This document shows, one piece after another, positions 1 to 6,053 of a DNA stretch of 6,078 nt. The stretch comes from an uncultured Streptococcus sp. (lineage in GTDB: Bacteria > Bacillota > Bacilli > Lactobacillales > Streptococcaceae). The notes under the pieces were generated by a model. The model was not told the origin of the DNA. It searched no databases and was given only the letters and a program-made list of their open reading frames with translations. The position numbers and the translations under genes were made by a program. The stretch is taken from positions 1 to 6,078 of the forward strand of contig CAAEFF010000037.1 of NCBI GenBank assembly GCA_900755085.1, read 5' to 3'. How positions within the stretch are numbered: position 1 is the stretch's first letter; each line of letters begins with the position of its first letter.

Positions 1-1535
1 CCGTTTTTAGACAAAACGATGATATGGTTAGCTAAAGTTTGAATAAATTCATGGTCGTGACTGGCAAAGATGATAGATTCTTTGAAGTTTTTCAATCCAT
101 CGTTTAGACTTGAGATAGATTCCAAATCTAAGTGATTTGTAGGATCGTCAAGTATAAGTACATTTGATTTCAAAAGCATGAGTTTTGAAAGCATGACGCG
201 TACTTTTTCACCCCCTGACAAGACATTGACAGGTTTGTTAACCTCGTCTCCAGAGAAGAGCATACGACCAAGAAAACCACGTAAGAAGGTATTGTCATCC
301 TCTTCTTTACTTGCAAATTGGCGAAGCCAATCCAGAATTGACTCACCCCCTGCAAAATCGGCAGAATTGTCTTTTGGTAAGTAAGAGCGACTAGTTGTAA
401 CTCCCCATTTGACAGTTCCTTCATACTCGATATCCCCCATGATTGCACGAATCAATGCAGTCGTTTGAATGTCGTTTTGTCCGATAAGAGCTGTCTTATC
501 ACCTGGACGTAGGATAAAACTGATATTATCTAAGATAGTTTCACCGTCAATCTTGACAGATAAGTTTTCTACTGTCAAGAGATCATTACCAATTTCTCGT
601 TCAGCTTTAAAATTGATAAATGGGTATTTACGACTAGATGGTACGATTTCTTCCAACTCAATTTTGTCAAGCATTTTTTTACGTGAAGTTGCCTGTCTAG
701 ATTTAGAAGCATTTGCAGAGAATCGAGCAACGAATTCTTGAAGTTGCTTAATTTTTTCTTCAGCTTTTGCATTGCGGTCTGCTAGCAATTTGGCAGCAAG
801 TTCAGAGGATTCTTTCCAGAAGTCATAGTTACCAACGTATAGTTTAATCTTTCCAAAGTCAAGGTCCGCCATATGAGTACATACCTTATTTAAAAAGTGA
901 CGGTCATGGGAAACAACAATGACGGTGTTATCAAAGTCAATTAAGAAGTTTTCTAGCCAAGTGATAGACTGAATGTCGAGACCATTGGTGGGTTCATCCA
1001 AAAGAAGGACATCTGGTTTACCAAAAAGAGCTTTAGCAAGGAGAACCTTCACTTTATCACCATTTGCAAGTTCACTCATATTTTGGTAATGGAGATCTTC
1101 AGGAATGTTTAAATTTTGTAGAAGCTGAGAAGCTTCACTTTCAGCTTCCCAACCACCGAGTTCGGCAAATTCACTTTCTAGTTCAGCTGCTCGTACACCA
1201 TCTTCATCTGAAAAATCTGCCTTCATATAAATAGCATCTTTTTCTTTCATGATGCTGTATAGTTTTTCGTTACCCATAATAACAACGTCAATCGCACGTT
1301 CATCCTCATAGTCAAAATGGTTTTGTCGAAGAACGGATAGACGTTCATTTGGACCAAGAGAAGTATGACCTGTGGTAGGTTCAATGTCTCCAGCCAAAAT
1401 TTTTAAAAATGTTGATTTTCCGGCACCATTAGCCCCAATCAAACCATAAGTATTTCCTTCTGTAAATTTGATGTTGACATCATCAAAAAGTTTGCGGTCA
1501 CTAAAGTGTAGTGAGACATCAGATACTGTTAGCAA
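1..1535 (-). CDS. ABC-F family ATPase, YbiT-like (3' end beyond left edge)
   Basis: A soluble twin-ATPase protein without membrane segments. ABC-F proteins bind the ribosomal E site and act on translation; the exact role of the YbiT group is unsettled. The frame is open for 511 codons from a TTG start (1533-1535), preceded by AGGAG at 1543-1547 with 7-nt spacing; an in-frame stop lies just upstream. The protein begins MLTVSDVSLHF. Domain 1 has Walker A GANGAGKS (34-41), Q-loop Q71, signature-position LANGDK (156-161), Walker B LLLDEP (177-182) and SHD (209-211). The interdomain linker (about 240-310) contains FSANASKSRQATSR, a YbiT-type hallmark. Domain 2 has GQNDIQTT (352-359) where Walker A belongs, K388 at the Q-loop position, a canonical LSGGEKVR (439-446), LILDDPTNHLD (460-470) and SHD (492-494). 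Domain 2 nucleotide-binding residues are therefore degenerate. Homologues are about 540 residues, so roughly 30 are missing off the edge. The family call is firm; the function in the cell is not. Confidence 0.93.
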   Translation of the reverse strand, partial: MLTVSDVSLHFSDRKLFDDVNIKFTEGNTYGLIGANGAGKSTFLKILAGDIEPTTGHTSLGPNERLSVLRQNHFDYEDERAIDVVIMGNEKLYSIMKEKDAIYMKADFSDEDGVRAAELESEFAELGGWEAESEASQLLQNLNIPEDLHYQNMSELANGDKVKVLLAKALFGKPDVLLLDEPTNGLDIQSITWLENFLIDFDNTVIVVSHDRHFLNKVCTHMADLDFGKIKLYVGNYDFWKESSELAAKLLADRNAKAEEKIKQLQEFVARFSANASKSRQATSRKKMLDKIELEEIVPSSRKYPFINFKAEREIGNDLLTVENLSVKIDGETILDNISFILRPGDKTALIGQNDIQTTALIRAIMGDIEYEGTVKWGVTTSRSYLPKDNSADFAGGESILDWLRQFASKEEDDNTFLRGFLGRMLFSGDEVNKPVNVLSGGEKVRVMLSKLMLLKSNVLILDDPTNHLDLESISSLNDGLKNFKESIIFASHDHEFIQTLANHIIVLSKN

Positions 1536-1542
1536 TGTTTTT

Positions 1543-1547
1543 CTCCT
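1543..1547 (-). promoter_or_regulatory. Ribosome binding site fixing the TTG start of the ABC-F gene
   Basis: AGGAG on the minus strand ends 7 nt before the TTG at 1535-1533. No ATG or GTG with comparable spacing lies in this frame between the upstream stop (1563-1565) and the TTG. The encoded N-terminus begins exactly where YbiT-type proteins begin, so TTG is the supported start. Confidence 0.8.
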
Positions 1548-1565
1548 ATTATATGTAATACTCTA

Positions 1566-1594
1566 ATTCTACTAGAAAATTAGTAAATATTCAA
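1566..1594 (-). promoter_or_regulatory. Candidate promoter of the ABC-F gene
   Basis: On the minus strand TTGAAT (1589-1594) is followed after 17 bp by TAGAAT (1566-1571). These match four and five of six consensus bases. The predicted transcript would start near 1559, giving a leader of about 24 nt with the ribosome binding site inside it. A perfect TTGACA lies further upstream (1604-1609), but no convincing -10 sits at the right distance from it. Confidence 0.45.
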
Positions 1595-1703
1595 ATTTTT
1601 ATTTGTCAATTTTTTGTAAAGTAAGTTGACAGTTTCTTTACGGTTATATAGCTAGAAAACTATTGTTTGATTAAAAAAATTATCTGTCTTTTTATTAAAA
1701 AAA

Positions 1704-1712
1704 TGCTATAAT
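1704..1712 (+). promoter_or_regulatory. trpS promoter, extended -10
   Basis: TGcTATAAT is a perfect -10 (1707-1712) with the TG extension, as is common in streptococci. The -35 region is poor (near 1683-1689), but A-tracts lie upstream. Transcription would start near 1719, leaving only about 22 nt before the trpS ATG. AAAGGAG (1728-1734) serves as ribosome binding site with 6-nt spacing. The leader is too short for a T-box or attenuator. Confidence 0.75.
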
Positions 1713-1740
1713 TGAAAGGACCATATCAAAGGAGAATATT

Positions 1741-2766
1741 ATGAGTAAACCCATTATTTTAACAGGAGATCGTCCAACGGGGAAATTACATATTGGACAC
1801 TATGTAGGTAGCTTAAAAAACCGTGTTTTACTACAGGAAGAAGATAAATATGACATGTTTGTTTTTTTAGCTGACCAGCAAGCTCTAACAGATCATGCAA
1901 AAGATCCACAAACTATTGTAGAATCTATTGGAAATGTTGCCTTGGACTATCTTGCAGTGGGCTTAGATCCTAATAAATCAACAATTTTTATTCAAAGTCA
2001 GATTCCAGAATTGGCAGAGCTATCTATGTACTACATGAACCTAGTTTCATTAGCTCGTTTGGAACGAAATCCAACTGTAAAGACAGAAATTGCTCAAAAA
2101 GGCTTTGGAGAAAGTATTCCAACTGGATTTTTAGTTTATCCAATTTCGCAAGCAGCAGATATTACAGCATTTAAGGCGAATTTGGTTCCAGTAGGGAACG
2201 ATCAAAAACCGATGATTGAACAAACACGTGAAATTGTACGTTCTTTCAATCATGCCTATAACTGTGATGTTTTAGTAGAACCAGAAGGAATTTACCCTGA
2301 GCATGAAGGTGCAGGACGTCTACCAGGACTTGATGGAAATGCGAAAATGTCGAAATCACTCAATAATGGTATTTACTTGGCTGACGATGCGGATACTTTG
2401 CGAAAAAAAGTGATGAGTATGTATACAGATCCAGATCATATTCGTATTGAGGATCCAGGTAAGATTGAAGGAAATATGGTTTTCCATTATCTAGATGTAT
2501 TTGGACGTCCTGAGGATGTTCAAGAAATTACTGAAATGAAAGAAAACTATCAGCGTGGAGGTCTTGGGGATGTCAAGACCAAGCGCTACTTACTTGAGAT
2601 TTTAGAAAGAGAACTTGGTCCTATTCGTGAACGTCGTCTTGAGTATGCTAAAGATATGGGTGAAGTTTACAATATGCTTCAAAAAGGTAGTGAGAAGGCT
2701 CGCCAAGTTGCTGGTCAGACCTTATCAGAAGTAAAATCAGCAATGGGTCTCGATTATTTTCATTAA
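1741..2766 (+). CDS. trpS: Tryptophanyl-tRNA synthetase
   Basis: A cytoplasmic class I aminoacyl-tRNA synthetase that activates tryptophan with ATP and charges tRNA-Trp. The 341-residue protein is full length for the family. A Rossmann catalytic fold carries HIGH at residues 17-20 within GDRPTGKLHIGHYVGS and KMSKS at 202-206 within GLDGNAKMSKS. The C-terminal part (about 210-341) is the helical, anticodon-recognising region. The N-terminal motif is of the LTGDRPTG type rather than the SG.QPSG type of E. coli and Geobacillus. It has ADQQALT (44-50) where those enzymes have DQHA or DLHA, as in the second TrpRS class that is usually indolmycin-tolerant. No other trpS is visible here, so it may be the housekeeping copy. 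The ATG at 1741 has AAAGGAG six nt upstream. The gene is transcribed alone between its own promoter and terminator, away from the ABC-F gene. Confidence 0.97.
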   Translation: MSKPIILTGDRPTGKLHIGHYVGSLKNRVLLQEEDKYDMFVFLADQQALTDHAKDPQTIVESIGNVALDYLAVGLDPNKSTIFIQSQIPELAELSMYYMNLVSLARLERNPTVKTEIAQKGFGESIPTGFLVYPISQAADITAFKANLVPVGNDQKPMIEQTREIVRSFNHAYNCDVLVEPEGIYPEHEGAGRLPGLDGNAKMSKSLNNGIYLADDADTLRKKVMSMYTDPDHIRIEDPGKIEGNMVFHYLDVFGRPEDVQEITEMKENYQRGGLGDVKTKRYLLEILERELGPIRERRLEYAKDMGEVYNMLQKGSEKARQVAGQTLSEVKSAMGLDYFH

Positions 2767-2784
2767 AAATACAATTTGAACTGT

Positions 2785-2823
2785 AAAGCTATCTCTTACT
2801 TAAAAACTGAGGGATAGTTTTTT
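2785..2823 (+). terminator. Intrinsic terminator after trpS
   Basis: A stem of about 14 pairs, arms 2785-2798 and 2808-2821, encloses a 9-nt loop. It includes G-U wobbles as RNA and ends in a run of six T (2818-2823). It starts 19 nt after the trpS stop codon and separates trpS from the guaB promoter. Confidence 0.8.
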
Positions 2824-2845
2824 GTATTTTCTGTTATAAATATAT

Positions 2846-2873
2846 TTGACAAATCCATATAGAATGGTATGAT
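2846..2873 (+). promoter_or_regulatory. guaB promoter
   Basis: A perfect TTGACA (2846-2851) and TATGAT (2868-2873) are 16 bp apart. TGG just upstream of the -10 makes it extended. This is the strongest sigma-A-type promoter in the window, fitting a needed purine gene. The start would be near 2880, giving a leader of about 46 nt. That is too short for a purine riboswitch, but it contains the inverted repeat GAGCTGAGCTC (2890-2900). The ribosome binding site GAGG is at 2913-2916. Confidence 0.8.
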
Positions 2874-2925
2874 AGATACAATATAAAAAGAGCTGAGCTC
2901 AAAAAAAGAAAAGAGGAAACTTCAA

Positions 2926-4404
2926 ATGTCTAATTGGGATACTAAGTTTTTGAAAAAAGGTTTTACCTTTGATGATGTATTGCTGATTCCAGCAGAGAGT
3001 CATGTGTTGCCAAATGATGCGGATTTGACTACAAAATTGGCAGATAATTTGACTTTAAATATCCCAATTGTTACCGCTGCGATGGACACTGTAACAGAAA
3101 GCCAAATAGCTATTGCTATTGCCCGTGCAGGAGGTCTTGGAGTAATCCATAAAAACATGTCCATTGCACACCAGGCTGATGAAGTTCGTAAGGTAAAACG
3201 TTCGGAAAATGGTGTTATCATTGATCCGTTTTTCTTGACACCTGAGCACACTATTGCTGAGGCAAATGAACTAATGGGGCGTTATCGTATTAGTGGAGTT
3301 CCAGTAGTTGAAACATTAGAAAATCGTAAATTAGTTGGTATTTTAACAAACCGTGATCTTCGCTTCATTTCAGATTACAATCAACCTATCTCAAATCATA
3401 TGACCAGCGAGAATCTTGTTACTGCTCCAGTTGGGACAGACCTTGAAACTGCTGAAAGAATTCTTCAAGAACATCGAATTGAAAAACTTCCTTTGGTTGA
3501 CGAAGGTGGTCGTCTTTCTGGTTTGATTACTATTAAAGATATTGAAAAAGTGATTGAGTTTCCAAATGCAGCTAAAGATGAATTTGGTCGTCTTCTAGTT
3601 GCCGGTGCGGTAGGTGTTACTTCTGACACATTTGAACGTGCGGAAGCTCTCTTTGAAGCGGGAGCAGATGCAATTGTCATTGATACAGCACACGGACACT
3701 CTGCAGGAGTTCTTCGCAAGATCGCTGAGATTCGTGCTCACTTCCCAGATCGTACACTAATTGCTGGAAATATTGCGACAGCTGAAGGTGCCCGCGCCCT
3801 TTATGATGCGGGGGTTGACGTTGTTAAAGTTGGTATTGGACCAGGTTCAATCTGTACAACTCGTGTAATCGCAGGTGTTGGAGTTCCTCAAGTTACAGCT
3901 ATTTATGACGCTGCCGCTGTTGCGCGTGAATATGGTAAAACAATTATCGCTGACGGTGGAATCAAATATTCTGGAGATATTGTAAAAGCTCTTGCTGCTG
4001 GTGGAAATGCAGTTATGCTTGGATCAATGTTTGCAGGAACAGATGAAGCTCCAGGGGAAACTGAAATCTTCCAAGGACGTAAGTTCAAGACTTACCGTGG
4101 TATGGGTTCAATCGCCGCAATGAAGAAGGGCTCAAGCGACCGTTACTTCCAAGGTTCTGTTAATGAAGCAAACAAACTCGTTCCAGAAGGAATTGAAGGA
4201 CGTGTTGCTTATAAAGGAGCTGCTGCTGATATCGTCTTCCAAATGATTGGTGGGATCCGTTCTGGTATGGGCTATTGTGGTGCAGCTAATCTTAAAGAAT
4301 TGCATGACAATGCTCAATTTATCGAAATGTCTGGTGCTGGTCTAAAAGAAAGCCATCCACACGATGTGCAAATCACTAATGAAGCTCCAAACTACTCAAT
4401 GTAA
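2926..4404 (+). CDS. guaB: Inosine-5'-monophosphate dehydrogenase
   Basis: Oxidises IMP to XMP with NAD+, the first committed and rate-limiting step of guanine nucleotide synthesis, in the cytoplasm; the enzyme acts as a tetramer. The 492-residue length is normal. A TIM-barrel domain starts with KGFTFDDVLLIPAES. It is interrupted by a CBS pair at about 98-150 and 160-212, the regulatory Bateman module that binds adenine and guanine nucleotides in this family. Catalytic Cys310 lies in GPGSICTT (305-312), the active-site loop that also contributes to monovalent cation binding. D253 in IDTAHGH, ADGGIKYSGD (342-351) and YRGMGS (390-395) are substrate-binding elements. R406-Y407 in SSDRYFQ match the mobile-flap dyad that activates water. 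All key residues are present. It has its own promoter and faces recF, sharing a terminator with it. Confidence 0.98.
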   Translation: MSNWDTKFLKKGFTFDDVLLIPAESHVLPNDADLTTKLADNLTLNIPIVTAAMDTVTESQIAIAIARAGGLGVIHKNMSIAHQADEVRKVKRSENGVIIDPFFLTPEHTIAEANELMGRYRISGVPVVETLENRKLVGILTNRDLRFISDYNQPISNHMTSENLVTAPVGTDLETAERILQEHRIEKLPLVDEGGRLSGLITIKDIEKVIEFPNAAKDEFGRLLVAGAVGVTSDTFERAEALFEAGADAIVIDTAHGHSAGVLRKIAEIRAHFPDRTLIAGNIATAEGARALYDAGVDVVKVGIGPGSICTTRVIAGVGVPQVTAIYDAAAVAREYGKTIIADGGIKYSGDIVKALAAGGNAVMLGSMFAGTDEAPGETEIFQGRKFKTYRGMGSIAAMKKGSSDRYFQGSVNEANKLVPEGIEGRVAYKGAAADIVFQMIGGIRSGMGYCGAANLKELHDNAQFIEMSGAGLKESHPHDVQITNEAPNYSM

Positions 4405-4405
4405 T

Positions 4406-4438
4406 CAAAAAATCTCCTGTCAAACAGGAGATTTTTTG
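4406..4438. terminator. Bidirectional terminator between guaB and recF
   Basis: A perfect 14-bp stem, with arms 4406-4419 and 4425-4438, has the 5-nt loop TCAAA. The core CTCCTG/CAGGAG is flanked by six A on the left and six T on the right, so each strand reads a GC-rich stem followed by a T-run. It lies in the 54-bp gap between the convergent stop codons and would end both transcripts. Confidence 0.93.
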
Positions 4439-4458
4439 TTTTGATAAAACTGTAAACT

Positions 4459-5550
4459 TTAGTTTACAACGATTTGACCGTTGTTTACTGTAAATACACT
4501 GAGAGTATCAGGTAAGTTTTGAAGATGGTCTAAACTAGTAGTTGTAATAAAGGTTTGGATATTATGAGAAATAGTTTCTAACAATTTAAGTTGACGAGTA
4601 TTGTCAAGTTCACTCATAACATCGTCAAGTAAAAGAATTGGAGATTCCTTGGTGATACTTTCCATCAATTCGATTTCAGCAAGTTTTACAGAAAGAACTA
4701 GGCTACGATGCTGTCCTTGGCTACCAAAACTTGCGTCTATTCCATTAATCATGAAAATCATATCATCTCGATGAGGGCCAACTCCAGTGTTCTTCTTAAA
4801 TAAATCTCTTGATCTACTTTTTTGAAGAGCTATATGGAAAGAATCAGCTAAATGTTCTTTGTCAATAAAGTTTACAGAAGGTTGATAACAAATTGACAAC
4901 TCTTCTAACTGGTCTGAGATATCAAAGTGTTTCTTCTTGCCAAAAAGCACCATTTTCTGTATAAAGTCAGCCCTGTGAATCATTACACGGCATCCGTACT
5001 CTACAAGTTGGTCATCAAGAACGGATAGAAAAGTCTCATCAATGTTTTGTGAGGATTTTAGATAAGTATTTCTCTGTTTAAGAATGTGGTTATAGCTTGA
5101 CAGGTCTGACAAGTAAATCGGTTTAATCTGTCCTAGCTCCATGTCAATGAATTTACGTCGAATGGCTGGTGCTCCTTTGACAAGTTGTAAATCCTCCGGG
5201 GCAAATAAGACAACATTCATATGACCAATATAGTCCGATAGGCGTACTTGCTTTAAGTGATTCACTTTTGTAATTCTACCTTTTTGTGTCAGGGCGATTT
5301 CAAGTGGGATAGTTGCTGTTTTCTTCTGTAAGATTCCAGAAACTTGCAGTTGTTCTTCTTCAAATTGAATTAAATTTTTATCTGTCTTTGTACGGTGGCT
5401 TCTTGTTAGAGCTAAAAAATAGATGCTCTCAAGAAGATTGGTTTTTCCTTGGGCATTTCGGCCGACAAAAACATTTAGTTTTGGATTGAATTCAATTTCT
5501 GTATCACGGTAGTTACGAAATTGTTTAATAGATAGGTTTTTCAGCCACAT
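4459..5550 (-). CDS. recF: DNA replication and repair protein RecF
   Basis: An SMC-like ATPase that binds gapped DNA and, with RecO and RecR, helps load RecA at single-strand gaps. The 363 residues are typical length. Visible motifs are N-terminal MWLKNLSIKQFRNY, Walker A GRNAQGKT (30-37), GPHRDD (258-263), the signature region GSQGQHRS (276-283), and Walker B with D-loop LLLDDVMSELD (306-316). The double Asp is normal for RecF. The coiled-coil arm region is short, as expected for RecF. The ATG at 5550 lies 2 nt past the yaaA stop. Its ribosome binding sequence AGGTAGG sits in the last yaaA codons, so translation is probably coupled. In many bacteria yaaA-recF follows dnaA-dnaN; here the pair stands apart, convergent to guaB. 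An 18-bp palindrome covers the stop codon. Confidence 0.97.
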   Translation of the reverse strand: MWLKNLSIKQFRNYRDTEIEFNPKLNVFVGRNAQGKTNLLESIYFLALTRSHRTKTDKNLIQFEEEQLQVSGILQKKTATIPLEIALTQKGRITKVNHLKQVRLSDYIGHMNVVLFAPEDLQLVKGAPAIRRKFIDMELGQIKPIYLSDLSSYNHILKQRNTYLKSSQNIDETFLSVLDDQLVEYGCRVMIHRADFIQKMVLFGKKKHFDISDQLEELSICYQPSVNFIDKEHLADSFHIALQKSRSRDLFKKNTGVGPHRDDMIFMINGIDASFGSQGQHRSLVLSVKLAEIELMESITKESPILLLDDVMSELDNTRQLKLLETISHNIQTFITTTSLDHLQNLPDTLSVFTVNNGQIVVN

Positions 5551-5552
5551 AT

Positions 5553-5921
5553 TTACCTACCTGGGAAACGTGGTGCACTTTTTTCTTTTGTTGACGGGGT
5601 CTTTTCCGCTGGCTTTTTTTGTACCTTCTTATTCATTTCCTTTACAAGCTTAGCGACACGCTCTTTCTCAATTTTGTCTTGTTGAAACTTCTCTAGTTCC
5701 TCTAGATTGGGTTGAACTAAAACAATGTGTGTTTTTAAATCAGGAATGTCAATAGTATCACCAGTCCTAATTTTTTTACCCCGTCGATTTTCTAATTCTC
5801 CATTAAAATATACAAGATGGTCGGCTAAAAAGGATTTAATAGCACCACCGCTGTGTATGATTCCAAGATCTTTCAGAAGAGCTTGGAGCGTAATAAATTC
5901 TTCAAATAATTTGTATTCCAT
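5553..5921 (-). CDS. yaaA: S4-domain RNA-binding protein YaaA (RlbA-like), extended C-terminus
   Basis: A small cytoplasmic protein with one S4 RNA-binding domain (about residues 1-70). It includes the typical FITLQALLKDLGIIHSGG start, AIKSFLADHLVYFNGELENRRGKKI and the closing GDTIDI strand. B. subtilis YaaA/RlbA, about 71 residues, has been linked to large ribosomal subunit assembly; the same role here is inference. This protein has 122 residues. The extra tail has a charged helical stretch (about 72-100) and then a Lys/Pro/Ser-rich, probably disordered end (101-122). Both may add RNA contacts. The ATG at 5921 has GAGGTGA (5925-5931) just upstream, a strong ribosome binding site. It is the first gene of the yaaA-recF operon, and its last two codons double as the recF ribosome binding site. 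Confidence 0.92.
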   Translation of the reverse strand: MEYKLFEEFITLQALLKDLGIIHSGGAIKSFLADHLVYFNGELENRRGKKIRTGDTIDIPDLKTHIVLVQPNLEELEKFQQDKIEKERVAKLVKEMNKKVQKKPAEKTPSTKEKSAPRFPGR

Positions 5922-5937
5922 AGTTCACCTCAATCTT

Positions 5938-5950
5938 TGGTATTATACCA
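5938..5950. promoter_or_regulatory. Palindromic extended -10 promoter upstream of yaaA-recF, possibly bidirectional
   Basis: On the minus strand TGGTATAAT (5942-5950) is a perfect -10 with TG extension. It would start transcription near 5935 and give yaaA a leader of about 14 nt. No good -35 is seen. The element lies in a perfect palindrome, TGGTATTATACCA, so the plus strand also reads TGGTATTAT (5938-5946). That is an extended -10 with one mismatch, which could start a rightward transcript near 5953. The leftward role is well supported; rightward activity is inference. Confidence 0.7.
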
Positions 5951-6044
5951 TATTTTAGTTAAAATAGTGGAGGGAAAACCCGAGATATGAAAACGATTTT
6001 AATTTTAAAAGAGTCAAAGAGAACAAGAAAAATTTTTGTTTTCA

Positions 6045-6053
6045 TGGTATAAT
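6045..6053 (+). promoter_or_regulatory. Promoter of the gene beyond the right edge, extended -10
   Basis: TGGTATAAT is a perfect -10 (6048-6053) with TG extension. No recognisable -35 is found 16-18 bp upstream. Start of transcription is expected near 6060, a few bases before the ribosome binding site at 6068. The 11-mer ATGGTATAATA (6044-6054) occurs in inverted orientation at 5941-5951 in the yaaA promoter. Confidence 0.75.

Noticed and set aside
575..772. Short open frames inside the ABC-F, guaB and recF genes
   Set aside because: They lie in other frames of well-supported genes, lack good ribosome binding sites, and have compositions expected of shadow frames.
1548..1553. Perfect TATAAT on the minus strand just upstream of the ABC-F gene
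   Set aside because: It touches the ribosome binding site; transcription from it would start at or after AGGAG and leave no usable site. It also lacks a -35.
1604..1609. Perfect TTGACA on the minus strand as the ABC-F -35
   Set aside because: No reasonable -10 occurs 15-19 bp downstream; TTACTA at 17 bp matches poorly.
1626..1631. Perfect TTGACA on the plus strand as a second trpS promoter
   Set aside because: The best -10 candidates (TATATA, TATAGC) are at 13 and 15 bp, too close, and the extended -10 at 1704-1712 is far better.
2824..2925. Purine riboswitch in front of guaB
   Set aside because: The leader from the predicted start is about 46 nt, and no aptamer or terminator fold is visible.
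4451..4468. Naming the palindrome as a site of a specific regulator
   Set aside because: It loosely resembles several Firmicutes operators but matches none I can name with confidence, and its place at convergent gene ends argues against a promoter operator.
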